Shown in pieces: positions 16,907 through 24,502 of a DNA stretch of 63,784 nucleotides. A program made the position numbers and the translations under genes. The notes under the pieces were generated by a model. That model made no database searches and had not been told where the DNA came from. It worked only from the letters and a program-made list of their open reading frames with translations. Source of the stretch: Fibrobacterota bacterium (GTDB lineage: Bacteria; Fibrobacterota; Fibrobacteria; UBA11236); contig CANIEU010000012.1 of NCBI GenBank assembly GCA_947466585.1, positions 1 to 63,784 of the forward strand, given 5' to 3'. The number at the start of each line of letters is the position of its first letter. The first letter of the stretch is position 1.

Positions 16907-17569
16907 ATGAGTGGCATCCAAGCAACACAGGAACGCAAGCCGTTGACCGCCCGCCAGCGCGAGGTCTTCGAGTTCATCAAGGAGCGGATCCAGTCCACGA
17001 GTCGTCCGCCCACGTTGCGGGAAATCGGCACCAAGTTCGATATCACCTCCACCAACGGCGTTCGGAGCATCCTGCATGCGTTGGCGAAGAAGAACTACAT
17101 CGAACGCTCGCCCAAACTCTCCCGCGGCATCGACCTTCCCGAAATGGAAAAGTCTTACGCCGAAGCGTCGCGCGAGTCGGTGATGGAGATCCCGATTCTT
17201 GGCCGCGTGGCCGCGGGTACACCCATCCTCGCCGTCGAGAATCTCGAAGGCACCGTGGTGGTGGACAAAGATTTCCTCATGCGGCAAGAGAACGTCTTCG
17301 CGCTTAAGGTTCAGGGCGACAGCATGAAGGACGCCGGCATCATGAGCGGCGACCTCATCTTCGCCCGCCAGCAGAAGGACGCCGAACGCGGCCAAATGGT
17401 GGTTGCCCTTTTGGGTGAGGAGACCACGGTCAAGTACTACTACCCTGAGGGCGACTACATCCGCCTCCAACCTGCAAACGACGCCTACGGGCCGATCATC
17501 GTGGGCAAGGAGATCGGGGACTTCGCCGTACTGGGGCGCGTGATCGGCGTGATGCGGAAATACAGCTAA
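16907..17569 (+). CDS. lexA: LexA repressor
   Basis: SOS master repressor, 220 residues. The N-terminal winged helix-turn-helix (about 10-75) has LTARQREVFEFIKE and PTLREIG.KFDITSTNGV. The C-terminal S24-type autoprotease domain has the cleavage pair Ala103-Gly104 (GRVAAGTPI), the catalytic Ser139 (QGDSMKDAGI) and Lys176 (EETTVKYYY), so RecA-stimulated self-cleavage should work. The ATG at 16907 has AAAAAGGGGG upstream; the longer frame starting at 16853 would overlap the promoter. Confidence 0.96.
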   Translation: MSGIQATQERKPLTARQREVFEFIKERIQSTSRPPTLREIGTKFDITSTNGVRSILHALAKKNYIERSPKLSRGIDLPEMEKSYAEASRESVMEIPILGRVAAGTPILAVENLEGTVVVDKDFLMRQENVFALKVQGDSMKDAGIMSGDLIFARQQKDAERGQMVVALLGEETTVKYYYPEGDYIRLQPANDAYGPIIVGKEIGDFAVLGRVIGVMRKYS

Positions 17570-17587
17570 AGAGATAAGAGGGGACAC

Positions 17588-17640
17588 GGGCGCGTGGGGC
17601 CACGCGTTCTGTATCGGCTGATCGCGCCACCTTTGTTGGC
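17588..17640 (+). repeat. Dispersed intergenic repeat, copy 1
   Basis: About 53 bp from GGGCGCGTGGGGCCACGCG to GCGCCACCTTTGTTGGC. It closely matches 53797-53849 (opposite strand) and, less fully, 24315-24360. It lies directly after lexA. Confidence 0.7.
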
Positions 17641-17648
17641 AAAAATCC

Positions 17649-17689
17649 TCACCCCTAACCCCTCTCCAACAAGTGGAGAGGGGAAGGGC
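17649..17689. repeat. CTCACCCCTAACC-type palindromic element
   Basis: CTCACCCCTAA precedes an inverted repeat CCCCTCTCC / GGAGAGGGG with a 7-nt loop (17660-17684). The end sequences recur at 6112-6181. Such elements are common intergenic repeats in unrelated bacteria. Confidence 0.6.
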
Positions 17690-17736
17690 ATATCTTCGGT
17701 GCTATAGAGAGCTCTCAATTCTTAGTTTCAGAGTGA

Positions 17737-18609
17737 ATGCCCGCTCTCCTTTCATTTCGGTCGCTGTTCTGCTTTGCTTTCAGCCTGACGCTCCTTGCCT
17801 GCGCCACGCTAGGCCGTGCCCCGGCACAGTCCCGGCTCCAGGGCAAATACCCCGCAGGCCTCGACCACTATCAAATCGATCTCGACGGACAAGGCCGTAA
17901 ACACGGGCTGGAGCGCTGGTGGTACGAGAATGGAAAGCCAAAGTCCGAGGCGATCTGGCGTTCCGGCGTTCGCGATGGCGCCTATCATGCCTGGTATGCC
18001 GATGGAACTTCGTGGTATGCGGGACGTGACAGCGCGGGCACACCCGTCGACACCTTGCAGTTTTGGTACCCGAACGGAAAACTGAAAAGCAGGTCGGTAT
18101 TCGTCGCGGGTGCACCGGTGTCGTTGGTAACCTGGGATGAAGAGGGCCTTACGGGACCCGAGCGCGCCCGCCGCGATGCCGAAGAGCGGGAGCGCATTGC
18201 AGCGGCTCAGAAACGCATGGCGGCCCAACATCGTGCGGATTCCCTGGAGGCTCTCGAAGGTCCGCGTCGTCGTGCGCTTGCTGCGTGGACGATGGCTGTG
18301 CGCTTGAAGGTGGAAACCTACTGGAGTCTGCCGGAATCGCAAAAGAAGGTGGCACGGCGCACCGTGGCCCGTATTGGCGTCTCACCGAGTGGGTCGTTGC
18401 TTTCGGTATCTTGGCCCGAGAAAAGCGGTTCGAAAGAGTTCGACCGTCATGCGGAAAGGGCGCTTTCGAAGGTGAAGCGTTTTCCACCGCTGCCTCCGGA
18501 ATTCAACGCCGCACCGATTGAAATCCGCTATGCATTCACGACACCTGGCAAAGCCCAACCACGCAAGAAGTTGATCTTGCGCGATCCCACACGTGCGAAA
18601 GAAGACTAG
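17737..18609 (+). CDS. Lipoprotein with MORN-like repeats and a TonB-like C-terminal domain
   Basis: 290 residues. The N-terminus is a lipoprotein signal with lipobox LLAC (Cys22). Residues about 45-125 hold MORN-variant repeats (GLERWWYENGKPKSEAIWRSG, DGAYHAWYADG, LQFWYPNGKLKSRSVF). A charged helical linker (about 145-190) leads to a C-terminal region (about 195-280) with the TonB/TolA pattern: RRTVARIGVSPSGSL and FDRHAERALSKVKRFPPLP. It should sit in the periplasm, membrane-tethered, perhaps as an adaptor. Partner unknown. It overlaps queG tail to tail by 4 nt. Confidence 0.65.
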   Translation: MPALLSFRSLFCFAFSLTLLACATLGRAPAQSRLQGKYPAGLDHYQIDLDGQGRKHGLERWWYENGKPKSEAIWRSGVRDGAYHAWYADGTSWYAGRDSAGTPVDTLQFWYPNGKLKSRSVFVAGAPVSLVTWDEEGLTGPERARRDAEERERIAAAQKRMAAQHRADSLEALEGPRRRALAAWTMAVRLKVETYWSLPESQKKVARRTVARIGVSPSGSLLSVSWPEKSGSKEFDRHAERALSKVKRFPPLPPEFNAAPIEIRYAFTTPGKAQPRKKLILRDPTRAKED

Positions 18610-19682
18610 GTCATTCGATCCAGTTGCTCCCGCACCGCGACGTCGTCTTCTTCCGCCTCCAGAATCGTGCGCCATTCCGGTGACAGCGTTTCTTTCGTGT
18701 TCCGCATCGCGATGAGAACGTTGCGCAGCAGCGATTGACGTCCTGCGCGCAGCAGAGGGGTATGGCGCAGTTTGCTGCGAAAGCCACCGCCCTTGCGGAG
18801 CAGTTTGAGCCAGTCTTCTGATGACCGCGGCCAGTCACCAGGCGCCAGCGGTTCGTCTGCAGGATGCGGTGTTTTTGCCAGCTCGGCCGCGTGACGTTGC
18901 TTCGGTTTGTGATTCCAGGGACAAACATCCTGACAGATGTCGCAGCCGTAGATCAGGTTGCCGAACTGCGACGACATGGATTCGGGAATCGAACCCTTGT
19001 GTTCGATGGTCCAATAGCTGATGCACTTGTTGGCGTCGAGCCGGCCCGGTGCGACAAGCGCATCGGTGGGGCAGGCGTCGAGACAGGCGCTGCAGCCTCC
19101 GCAGAAATCCGCCGAAGGTGCGGCCGGGGTCTCGAGGTCGACATCCAGAAAAAACCCTGCGAGTAAAAATCCCGAACCGTGGGTGCGGCTGAGGAGCGTC
19201 GCGTTTTTGCCGCGCCATCCGAGACCTGCTTCGGCGGCGAGGTCGCGTTCGAACACGGGGCCGGTGTCGCAGAAACGCAGAAATTTGGCGTCGGGACTCA
19301 CAACCTTGAGTTGTTCCTCGAACCGATCCATGACGCGGTGGCAGATGCGGTGGTAGTCTTTGCCCTGGGCGTAGGCGGCGATGCGGAAGTCTCCCGTATC
19401 CATCCCCGCGCTCCATCCCGGGCTCATGCCGAAGGGAACGGGTTGGCGGAGGGAAAACAGCACGACGCTTTTGGCCCAGGGAACAAAGGTCTGCGGATCG
19501 GTGCGTTCGTCGAGCCGCTGTTCCATGTAGGTCAGGTCTGCGTGTAGGCCTTGATGCACCCATGCGGCGAGATTGTCGGCATTGGGCGGGGGATTGCCGA
19601 GTGAGACGCAGCCCCAGTCGAGCACACGGGGTTGGGCCGCGAAGAATTCCGCAAGGAGCAAACGGATATTTGCAGCCGTCAC
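18606..19682 (-). CDS. queG: Epoxyqueuosine reductase
   Basis: Last step of queuosine synthesis in tRNA: cobalamin- and Fe-S-dependent reduction of epoxyqueuosine. 358 residues. The N-terminal half is the cobalamin-binding domain (for example YMEQRLDERTDP). The two 4Fe-4S clusters are provided by CGGCSACLDACPTDAL and by YGCDICQDVCPWN. The WTIEHKG motif between them is diagnostic. It lacks the long HEAT-repeat tail of some homologues. Its start overlaps the stop of the upstream secreted-protein gene (ATGA), so the two are coupled. Confidence 0.93.
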   Translation of the reverse strand: MTAANIRLLLAEFFAAQPRVLDWGCVSLGNPPPNADNLAAWVHQGLHADLTYMEQRLDERTDPQTFVPWAKSVVLFSLRQPVPFGMSPGWSAGMDTGDFRIAAYAQGKDYHRICHRVMDRFEEQLKVVSPDAKFLRFCDTGPVFERDLAAEAGLGWRGKNATLLSRTHGSGFLLAGFFLDVDLETPAAPSADFCGGCSACLDACPTDALVAPGRLDANKCISYWTIEHKGSIPESMSSQFGNLIYGCDICQDVCPWNHKPKQRHAAELAKTPHPADEPLAPGDWPRSSEDWLKLLRKGGGFRSKLRHTPLLRAGRQSLLRNVLIAMRNTKETLSPEWRTILEAEEDDVAVREQLDRMT

Positions 19683-20956
19683 GTCTTCCGCTTCTTCTGT
19701 CGCGCTGCGGGATACAGCACGTTGTTTAGAATGAGACGATAGCCCGGGGAATTCTTGTGGAGCTCGAGATCAGTGGGTGCGTCACCCACGGCGTGGGCGT
19801 AATCTTCCGGATCGTGCCCGCCCAAATACGTGAACTGCCCGCGCCCAAGATTACCGTGCAGGTAGCGCACGGAGGGTTGATCGATGGCCTCCGCGAGAAT
19901 CGTCACCGAGGGCTTGACCATCGATTTGACGTACGAACTGGTGAGACCGAGAAAGCCCGGGATCACGTCGGTATGGCTTTGCGTGAGCATGGAGGGTACG
20001 GGGTCGAATTTGGGCGAGAAACCGAACAGGGTGAAATCGTTGGCGGTACGCCGTGAGAGCGATCCCGTATTGACCTGGTTGTAATCCAGATCGCCGTGCG
20101 AAACCGAGTTCGGATCGGTGTCGTAGGAGAATCCGGTGAAAGCCAAGGTCAAGTTGTAGTCGATTTTCTTTTGGTAGTCGGGAGCGGGCGGGGTGCCGTC
20201 GTACACCACATCGGTGACGTCGGTGTGGGCTGCGGCGAGCGCCATGTCGAGGCTGGCGGTGGCCATACACATTGCGAGCAGAAACCCGCCGTTCTCAACG
20301 TAGCTGCGGATGGTGAGGGCGACGGCCCGCTTGAGCAATACGTTGTTGGCGAACCCGAGTTCATGCACGAGTTTTTCTTGCGAGGCGACCTGGGTTTGAT
20401 ACCAATCTGCCGTACCAAAGGAGCGGTAGAACTTGGAATATTGGCCGGTGAAGTCTTCGTGATGCAAATGCAACCAATCGTATTGCGACAATTTTCCGGC
20501 GAGGATCTCGCGATCGTAAATCTTTTCGTACGGGATTTCGGCGTAGGCGAGCGCCAAGGTCACTGCATCGTCCCACGGCTGCGTGGTGGGCAAGGTGTAC
20601 ACCGCCATTTTGGGGGCCTTCTCGAGCACCACCGCCTCCATGTCGGAGCTTTCGATCACGTGGCGGATGCGCCCCACTTCGCCCTCATCAACATTCTCGA
20701 ATAACACGCCGCGCCGCGCCGCATCGCCGCGCAGGGCATCAACGTCTTCCATCAAAAAACTGCCGCCTCGGTAATTGAGCAGCCATTCGACCTTGTGTCC
20801 GGTTGCGAGCGACTGGTAGGCCACGCCGTAGGCCTTGAGATGATTGAGTTGCGACTGGTCCATGGGGATCAGGATTTGGTCGGTGCGCGCGATTCCGGAC
20901 ATGCCCAGAAGAAGCGTGGCGAAGAGAAGAATCGATTGGAACCGGAGGCGGAGCAT
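19679..20956 (-). CDS. Secreted FCB-type protein of unknown function, often labelled asparagine synthetase B
   Basis: 425 residues with a signal peptide (ILLFATLLLGMSGIA, cleavage near 24-26). ILIPMDQSQLNHLKAYGVAY and VEWLLNYRGGSFLM are signatures I associate with an FCB-group family that databases often mislabel as asparagine synthetase B. No AsnB catalytic Cys or ATP-pyrophosphatase motif is present. A central segment (about 210-240, YVENGGFLLAMCMATASLDMAL) looks like a class I amidotransferase/ThuA-like strand with a Cys in the elbow position. Late motifs are YLHGNLGRGQFTYLGGHDPEDY. It is coupled to queG. I do not assign a reaction. Confidence 0.6.
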   Translation of the reverse strand: MLRLRFQSILLFATLLLGMSGIARTDQILIPMDQSQLNHLKAYGVAYQSLATGHKVEWLLNYRGGSFLMEDVDALRGDAARRGVLFENVDEGEVGRIRHVIESSDMEAVVLEKAPKMAVYTLPTTQPWDDAVTLALAYAEIPYEKIYDREILAGKLSQYDWLHLHHEDFTGQYSKFYRSFGTADWYQTQVASQEKLVHELGFANNVLLKRAVALTIRSYVENGGFLLAMCMATASLDMALAAAHTDVTDVVYDGTPPAPDYQKKIDYNLTLAFTGFSYDTDPNSVSHGDLDYNQVNTGSLSRRTANDFTLFGFSPKFDPVPSMLTQSHTDVIPGFLGLTSSYVKSMVKPSVTILAEAIDQPSVRYLHGNLGRGQFTYLGGHDPEDYAHAVGDAPTDLELHKNSPGYRLILNNVLYPAARQKKRKT

Positions 20957-20960
20957 GGGG

Positions 20961-20968
20961 GAAAGATA
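20961..20968 (-). promoter_or_regulatory. -7 element TATCTTTC for the secreted protein/queG unit
   Basis: Minus-strand TATCTTTC (one change from TAnnTTTG) ends 4 nt before the ATG at 20956. Confidence 0.5.
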
Positions 20969-20993
20969 CCCGGAACCGACGCGGATTCGCGAC

Positions 20994-21746
20994 CTAGTCC
21001 AACCGAGTCAGTACTTCGGGGCCGTTGCGCGTGATGGCGATGGTATGTTCGTACTGCGCCGACAGCGAACCGTCGCGGGTGCGCACGGTCCAGCCATCCT
21101 TTTCGACGAAGACTCCGGGTTTACCCTCGTTCAGCATCGGCTCGATCGTGAATACCATGCCCTCGCGGATGCGTTCTCCACGGTCGCGCGAGCGATAGTG
21201 CAACACGTTCGGTTCTTCGTGGAAGACGCGGCCAATGCCGTGACCGCAGAACTCGCGCACGATGCCGTACCCGAACTCATCGGCAAGCTCTTGGATCGCA
21301 CTGCCGATATCGCCGAAATAGGCCCCAGCGGTCGCTACGGCGATGCCGTCGTCCATGGCGCGTTCGGTCACGTCCATCAATCGTTTCACGTTGGGAGTGA
21401 TTTTGCCGACCGCGAAGGTGCGAGAGGTGTCGCCGTGGTAACCGTTCAAGAGGCAGGTGACATCGATGTTGATGATGTCGCCCTCCTTCAGAACCTGATT
21501 CCCAGGGATGCCGTGGCAGACCACGTCGTTGACGGAGGTGCACACCGACTTGGGAAAGCCGTGGTAGTTCAGGGGCGAGGGGATGGCCCCGGCCTTGATG
21601 GTCATGTTGTGTACGAAGGTATTGATGTCATCCGTGGTGATACCGGGCTTCACGATTTCCCCGGCCCGCGCGAGTACTTCGGCGGCGAGGACGCAGGATT
21701 CACGAAGAAGGGCGATTTCCTGCTCGGATTTGATTTTAATGGCCAT
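20994..21746 (-). CDS. map: Methionine aminopeptidase, type I
   Basis: Removes the initiator Met from nascent proteins, 250 residues. The di-metal ligands are visible: Asp in INIDVTCLLNGYHGD, the second Asp in HGDTSRTF, His in CGHGIGRVFHEEPN, Glu in FTIEPML and Glu in YEHTIAI. The substrate-pocket His lies in NYHGFPKSVCTSVND. No N-terminal zinc-finger extension. It is not next to ribosomal protein genes, where map often lies. Confidence 0.95.
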   Translation of the reverse strand: MAIKIKSEQEIALLRESCVLAAEVLARAGEIVKPGITTDDINTFVHNMTIKAGAIPSPLNYHGFPKSVCTSVNDVVCHGIPGNQVLKEGDIINIDVTCLLNGYHGDTSRTFAVGKITPNVKRLMDVTERAMDDGIAVATAGAYFGDIGSAIQELADEFGYGIVREFCGHGIGRVFHEEPNVLHYRSRDRGERIREGMVFTIEPMLNEGKPGVFVEKDGWTVRTRDGSLSAQYEHTIAITRNGPEVLTRLD

Positions 21747-21753
21747 AAGTCGG

Positions 21754-21761
21754 GAAATTTA
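21754..21761 (-). promoter_or_regulatory. map -7 element TAAATTTC
   Basis: Minus-strand TAAATTTC ends 7 nt before the map ATG; no Shine-Dalgarno sequence lies between. Confidence 0.5.
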
Positions 21762-21855
21762 GAATTCGGAAGGAGCGTTGACGGGTACACGGATGCGTTT
21801 CCACCGATCGATGAATCCCTTGGATTCGGGCCGGAAACCGTCGATCCTGTATTCG

Positions 21856-21863
21856 TAGCTTTC
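21856..21863 (+). promoter_or_regulatory. -7 element TAGCTTTC for the small lipoprotein gene
   Basis: TAGCTTTC ends 5 nt before the ATG at 21869, with no Shine-Dalgarno sequence between. Confidence 0.5.
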
Positions 21864-21868
21864 AGCAC

Positions 21869-22102
21869 ATGATGCACCACTTAAAACGTTTGGTTCTTTC
21901 CACGGTTGCAATGCTCGCAATTCTTGCGCTCACCGCATGCGGCACCAATTGCCACGAGTCGGAGCGGTTGGGGGATTTCGAGTTCTCACAGAGGAATTAC
22001 ACGCGTGCCGCCAAGCTGTATGCCAAAGCGTGGGCTGCCGATTCTTTGGCGTGCCCTGAGGTGCAAGAGAAGCTGGACAATATCCGGATGTTGAAGCCCT
22101 AA
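21869..22102 (+). CDS. Small lipoprotein with one TPR-like unit
   Basis: 77 residues (74 or 75 aa mature-type precursor if the second or a later Met is used). The signal peptide ends in lipobox LTAC. The rest (ERLGDFEFSQRNYTRAAKLYAKAWAADSLACPEVQEKLDNI) fits a single tetratricopeptide hairpin, followed by a short helix. No family name recognised. It may be a small outer-membrane-associated adaptor. It has its own promoter-like element and stands alone. Confidence 0.6.
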   Translation: MMHHLKRLVLSTVAMLAILALTACGTNCHESERLGDFEFSQRNYTRAAKLYAKAWAADSLACPEVQEKLDNIRMLKP

Positions 22103-22135
22103 TAAACGAGCCGTCCGAAACGATCTCGAAAGGGT

Positions 22136-22700
22136 CTACGTCCGGGCTACCGCGCGCTTTTTCGCGGTGTGCCGGAACCAGAGCCAAGCGATGGCCAGGG
22201 CCGCCGCCGCCAGCCATGGCAGCAAGATCAGATTCATGCGCGCCCAACCAAGCGAAGCAAGCGGTCCGCCCGCGCTGAAGGAACAGGCGAGGCCGATGGC
22301 GAACACCGACATGTCGTGTATGGCTTGCGCCTTCGATTTTTCCGTGGGAGAATAGGTGCCGGTCGCTAGCAGGGGCAATGATTCAAGGCGAATGCCGAGC
22401 GCGGCAACGAGACCGGCGAGTACTCCCAAAAAAGCGCCGGTGAGGAAACCGATGCGCCGACCTACCCGGGCCATCCACAACGAAGCGGGAATGGTCAGTG
22501 TGGCGGTGCCGAGCATCATGGCGGCGATGGGGAAGTTCGCCCATGTCGGTGACGGAGCGATACGCGCTCCGGCCAATCCGCCGACAGTTGCCACCATCAC
22601 GGTTGTGGTCTGATCAAAGCTTGGGCACCGGCGAGCCGCAACGCTTGACGGTGTGCGGCATTTTTCCGCAGGTGGTTCAGCACGAAGGCTCCGCGGCCCA
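22136..22700 (-). pseudogene. Broken MFS transporter gene
   Basis: The 154-residue open frame starting at 22600 carries an MFS N-half piece (FPIAAMMLGTATLTIPASLWMARVGRRIGFLTGAF, the TM2-loop-TM3 signature). It then jumps to what looks like the C-terminal half (SPTEKSKAQAIHDMSVFAIGL ... ASLGWARMN). About 200 residues of the middle are missing without a stop. Just upstream the expected N-terminus (ALRLAGAQAL) reads in another frame, so there is also a frameshift near 22615. Two independent lesions make a working transporter very unlikely. Confidence 0.65.
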
Positions 22701-22717
22701 CGACTCCATGGAAAGCG

Positions 22718-24202
22718 TTAACCTTCCACCGCAGGGGTTTCGGGAGCTTCGGCAGATTCAGGCGACTCGGGTTCTTGGGCCGCGGTCGCATCGGGAAGCA
22801 TCGCCGCATCATTGCCGGTGAAGGCTTTCCAGTAGAACTGGTGGAGGATCATGCCGAGCACCTGCTTCTCGTCGTCCGACTTGATCAGGTTTTCGAGCAA
22901 CGGAATCATGCGCTTGGCGCCGTTCTTCTCGGTCTGCTTAAGATTGCGATACGCCTGCTCCAGATAAACCGAAGCGCGCTCGCGGATCACGTCGCCGAGC
23001 TTCTTGTCGTCGGGAAGGGCTTTTTTGATCAGCGGCATGCCGAACTTCGCGGTGGTTGCCTTGAGGTTCATTTCCTCGACGAGGCCGACCAGCGAAATCG
23101 CCTGGCCCGAGTTGCCAGCGCGGGCCGTGCGGCCGGAGCGGTGCACGTAGATCTCGGAATCGGCGGGATGGTCGTACATGAACACGTGGCTGAGGCCGTT
23201 GATATCGATGCCGCGGGCCGCGACGTCGGTGGCGACCAAGAAGCGCACGGTGCCGTCCTTGAGGTCCTTGATGACCTGTTGGCGTTCCTTCTGGCCCACT
23301 TCGCCGGAGATCTGTCCGATGCGCAGGCCGCGGGCGCTGAGGTATTGGTGAAGGTATGCGGTATCGCGACGGGTATTGCAAAAGATGATCGCAGATTCGG
23401 GGTTTTCGGCCTCGATGATCTTGAGCAGCGCGCTGTCCTTCTCGTGCGGGTCGACCACGTAATACACGTGCTCCATGCTCGACACCGAAACCTCGGTGGG
23501 GCAAAGGCTGAGGAACTTCGGGTTGCGCATGAACTCCTGCGCGAGGCGCTTGACGTTCACGGGGATCGTCGCGGAGAACATGTAGGTGCAGCGTTCGCGC
23601 GGCAAGAAGCTTTGGATGCGCTTCATGTCGGGATAGAAACCCATGCCCAACATTTCGTCGGCTTCGTCCATCACCAAGTCGCGCACCGACTTGAGGTTGA
23701 GATTGCCATTCATCATGTGGTCGAGCAAACGGCCGGGCGTTCCCACGACGATGTGCACGCCTTCCTTGAAGGCGTCGAGCTGCGGGCCGTAGCCGACGCC
23801 GCCGTATACCGCCACCGACTTGATGCCGAGGGGTGCGCCGAACTTGACGGCTTCTTCATGCACCTGCAGCGCGAGTTCGCGCGTGGGAAGCATGATGAGC
23901 AGCTGCGGGTGCTTGTGGTCTTTTTCGATCACCGACAGCAGCGGCAGCAAAAAGGCCCCGGTTTTGCCGGAGCCCGTCTTCGACTGGACGATGATATCCT
24001 GCGCGTTCATGATATACGGCGCGGCCTTTTTCTGCACGAGCATCAGCTCGCTCCAACCCTGGGCACGGACGACGTCCTGAAGCGCGGGGGAAAGCTGGTC
24101 GACCGTGAAATCCGGCAACGGGGGCTGTGGCTCGACGATGCGGATGGTGTCTTGGCCGGAGTACGGATTGGGCTTGGTAGCCTCGGAAGCGTTGTCGTTC
24201 AT
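22718..24202 (-). CDS. DEAD-box RNA helicase
   Basis: 494 residues. The full motif set is present: SKTGSGKT (I), PTRELALQ (Ia), GTPGRLLDHM (Ib), DEAD (II, VMDEADEML), SAT (III), IIFCNTRRDTAYL (IV), ATDVAARGIDI (V) and HRSGRTARAG (VI). The Q motif is slightly atypical (MLVQKKAAP rather than TPIQ). The C-terminal extension is short and acidic, without an RNA-binding domain, so the specific role (ribosome assembly, cold response or mRNA decay) cannot be fixed. Confidence 0.92.
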   Translation of the reverse strand: MNDNASEATKPNPYSGQDTIRIVEPQPPLPDFTVDQLSPALQDVVRAQGWSELMLVQKKAAPYIMNAQDIIVQSKTGSGKTGAFLLPLLSVIEKDHKHPQLLIMLPTRELALQVHEEAVKFGAPLGIKSVAVYGGVGYGPQLDAFKEGVHIVVGTPGRLLDHMMNGNLNLKSVRDLVMDEADEMLGMGFYPDMKRIQSFLPRERCTYMFSATIPVNVKRLAQEFMRNPKFLSLCPTEVSVSSMEHVYYVVDPHEKDSALLKIIEAENPESAIIFCNTRRDTAYLHQYLSARGLRIGQISGEVGQKERQQVIKDLKDGTVRFLVATDVAARGIDINGLSHVFMYDHPADSEIYVHRSGRTARAGNSGQAISLVGLVEEMNLKATTAKFGMPLIKKALPDDKKLGDVIRERASVYLEQAYRNLKQTEKNGAKRMIPLLENLIKSDDEKQVLGMILHQFYWKAFTGNDAAMLPDATAAQEPESPESAEAPETPAVEG

Positions 24203-24241
24203 GCGTTTACAGTCTTGGTTTCAGGCGGTTTTTTGGAAATG

Positions 24242-24249
24242 CAAAGGTA
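24242..24249 (-). promoter_or_regulatory. -7 element TACCTTTG for the DEAD-box helicase gene
   Basis: Exact TAnnTTTG on the minus strand, 39 nt before the ATG. This gene has a real leader, unlike many others in the window. Confidence 0.55.
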
Positions 24250-24314
24250 GGAAACACCTGGCCGTCCTAGATTGAGCTACGAGGTCGCCGGAGGCGAACG
24301 AGTCAAGGGGTGCT

Positions 24315-24360
24315 GGGCGCCCGTGGCCACGCGTGCTGTATCGGCTTTTGGCGCCACTAT
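24315..24360 (+). repeat. Dispersed intergenic repeat, copy 2
   Basis: GGGCGCCCGTGGCCACGCG through CTGTATCGGCTTTTGGCGCC matches 17588-17640 and the reverse complement of 53797-53849 over most of its length. It lies between convergently placed control regions, before a large hairpin. Confidence 0.6.
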
Positions 24361-24370
24361 TCCGGACTTA

Positions 24371-24490
24371 GGAGCCTCGGGGCCGCTTATTCGTGCTCAC
24401 TCGGCCACGCATCGGAGGATTGACGAACTTCCTCGGCCATTACCGGCCGATGCGGGCCTTGCTCCGCGCGAAAAGCGGCCCCTCGGCTCT
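24371..24490. repeat. 120-nt imperfect inverted repeat
   Basis: The arms 24371-24418 and 24443-24490 are 48 bp each and share runs such as GGGGCCGCTT. They are separated by a 24-nt loop that holds a smaller GGCC palindrome. It lies between the metG stop (24503) and the helicase promoter. It could be the metG transcription stop, a small structured RNA, or a MITE-like element. Confidence 0.55.
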
Positions 24491-24502
24491 AAAATGGAGG
24501 AA

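Noticed and set aside
19679-20956. Calling the secreted protein an asparagine synthetase
   Set aside because: No N-terminal glutaminase Cys, no PP-loop, wrong length, and it carries a signal peptide.
22775-24250. A 491-codon plus-strand frame opposite the DEAD-box helicase gene
   Set aside because: Antisense shadow; the helicase motifs on the minus strand are unambiguous.
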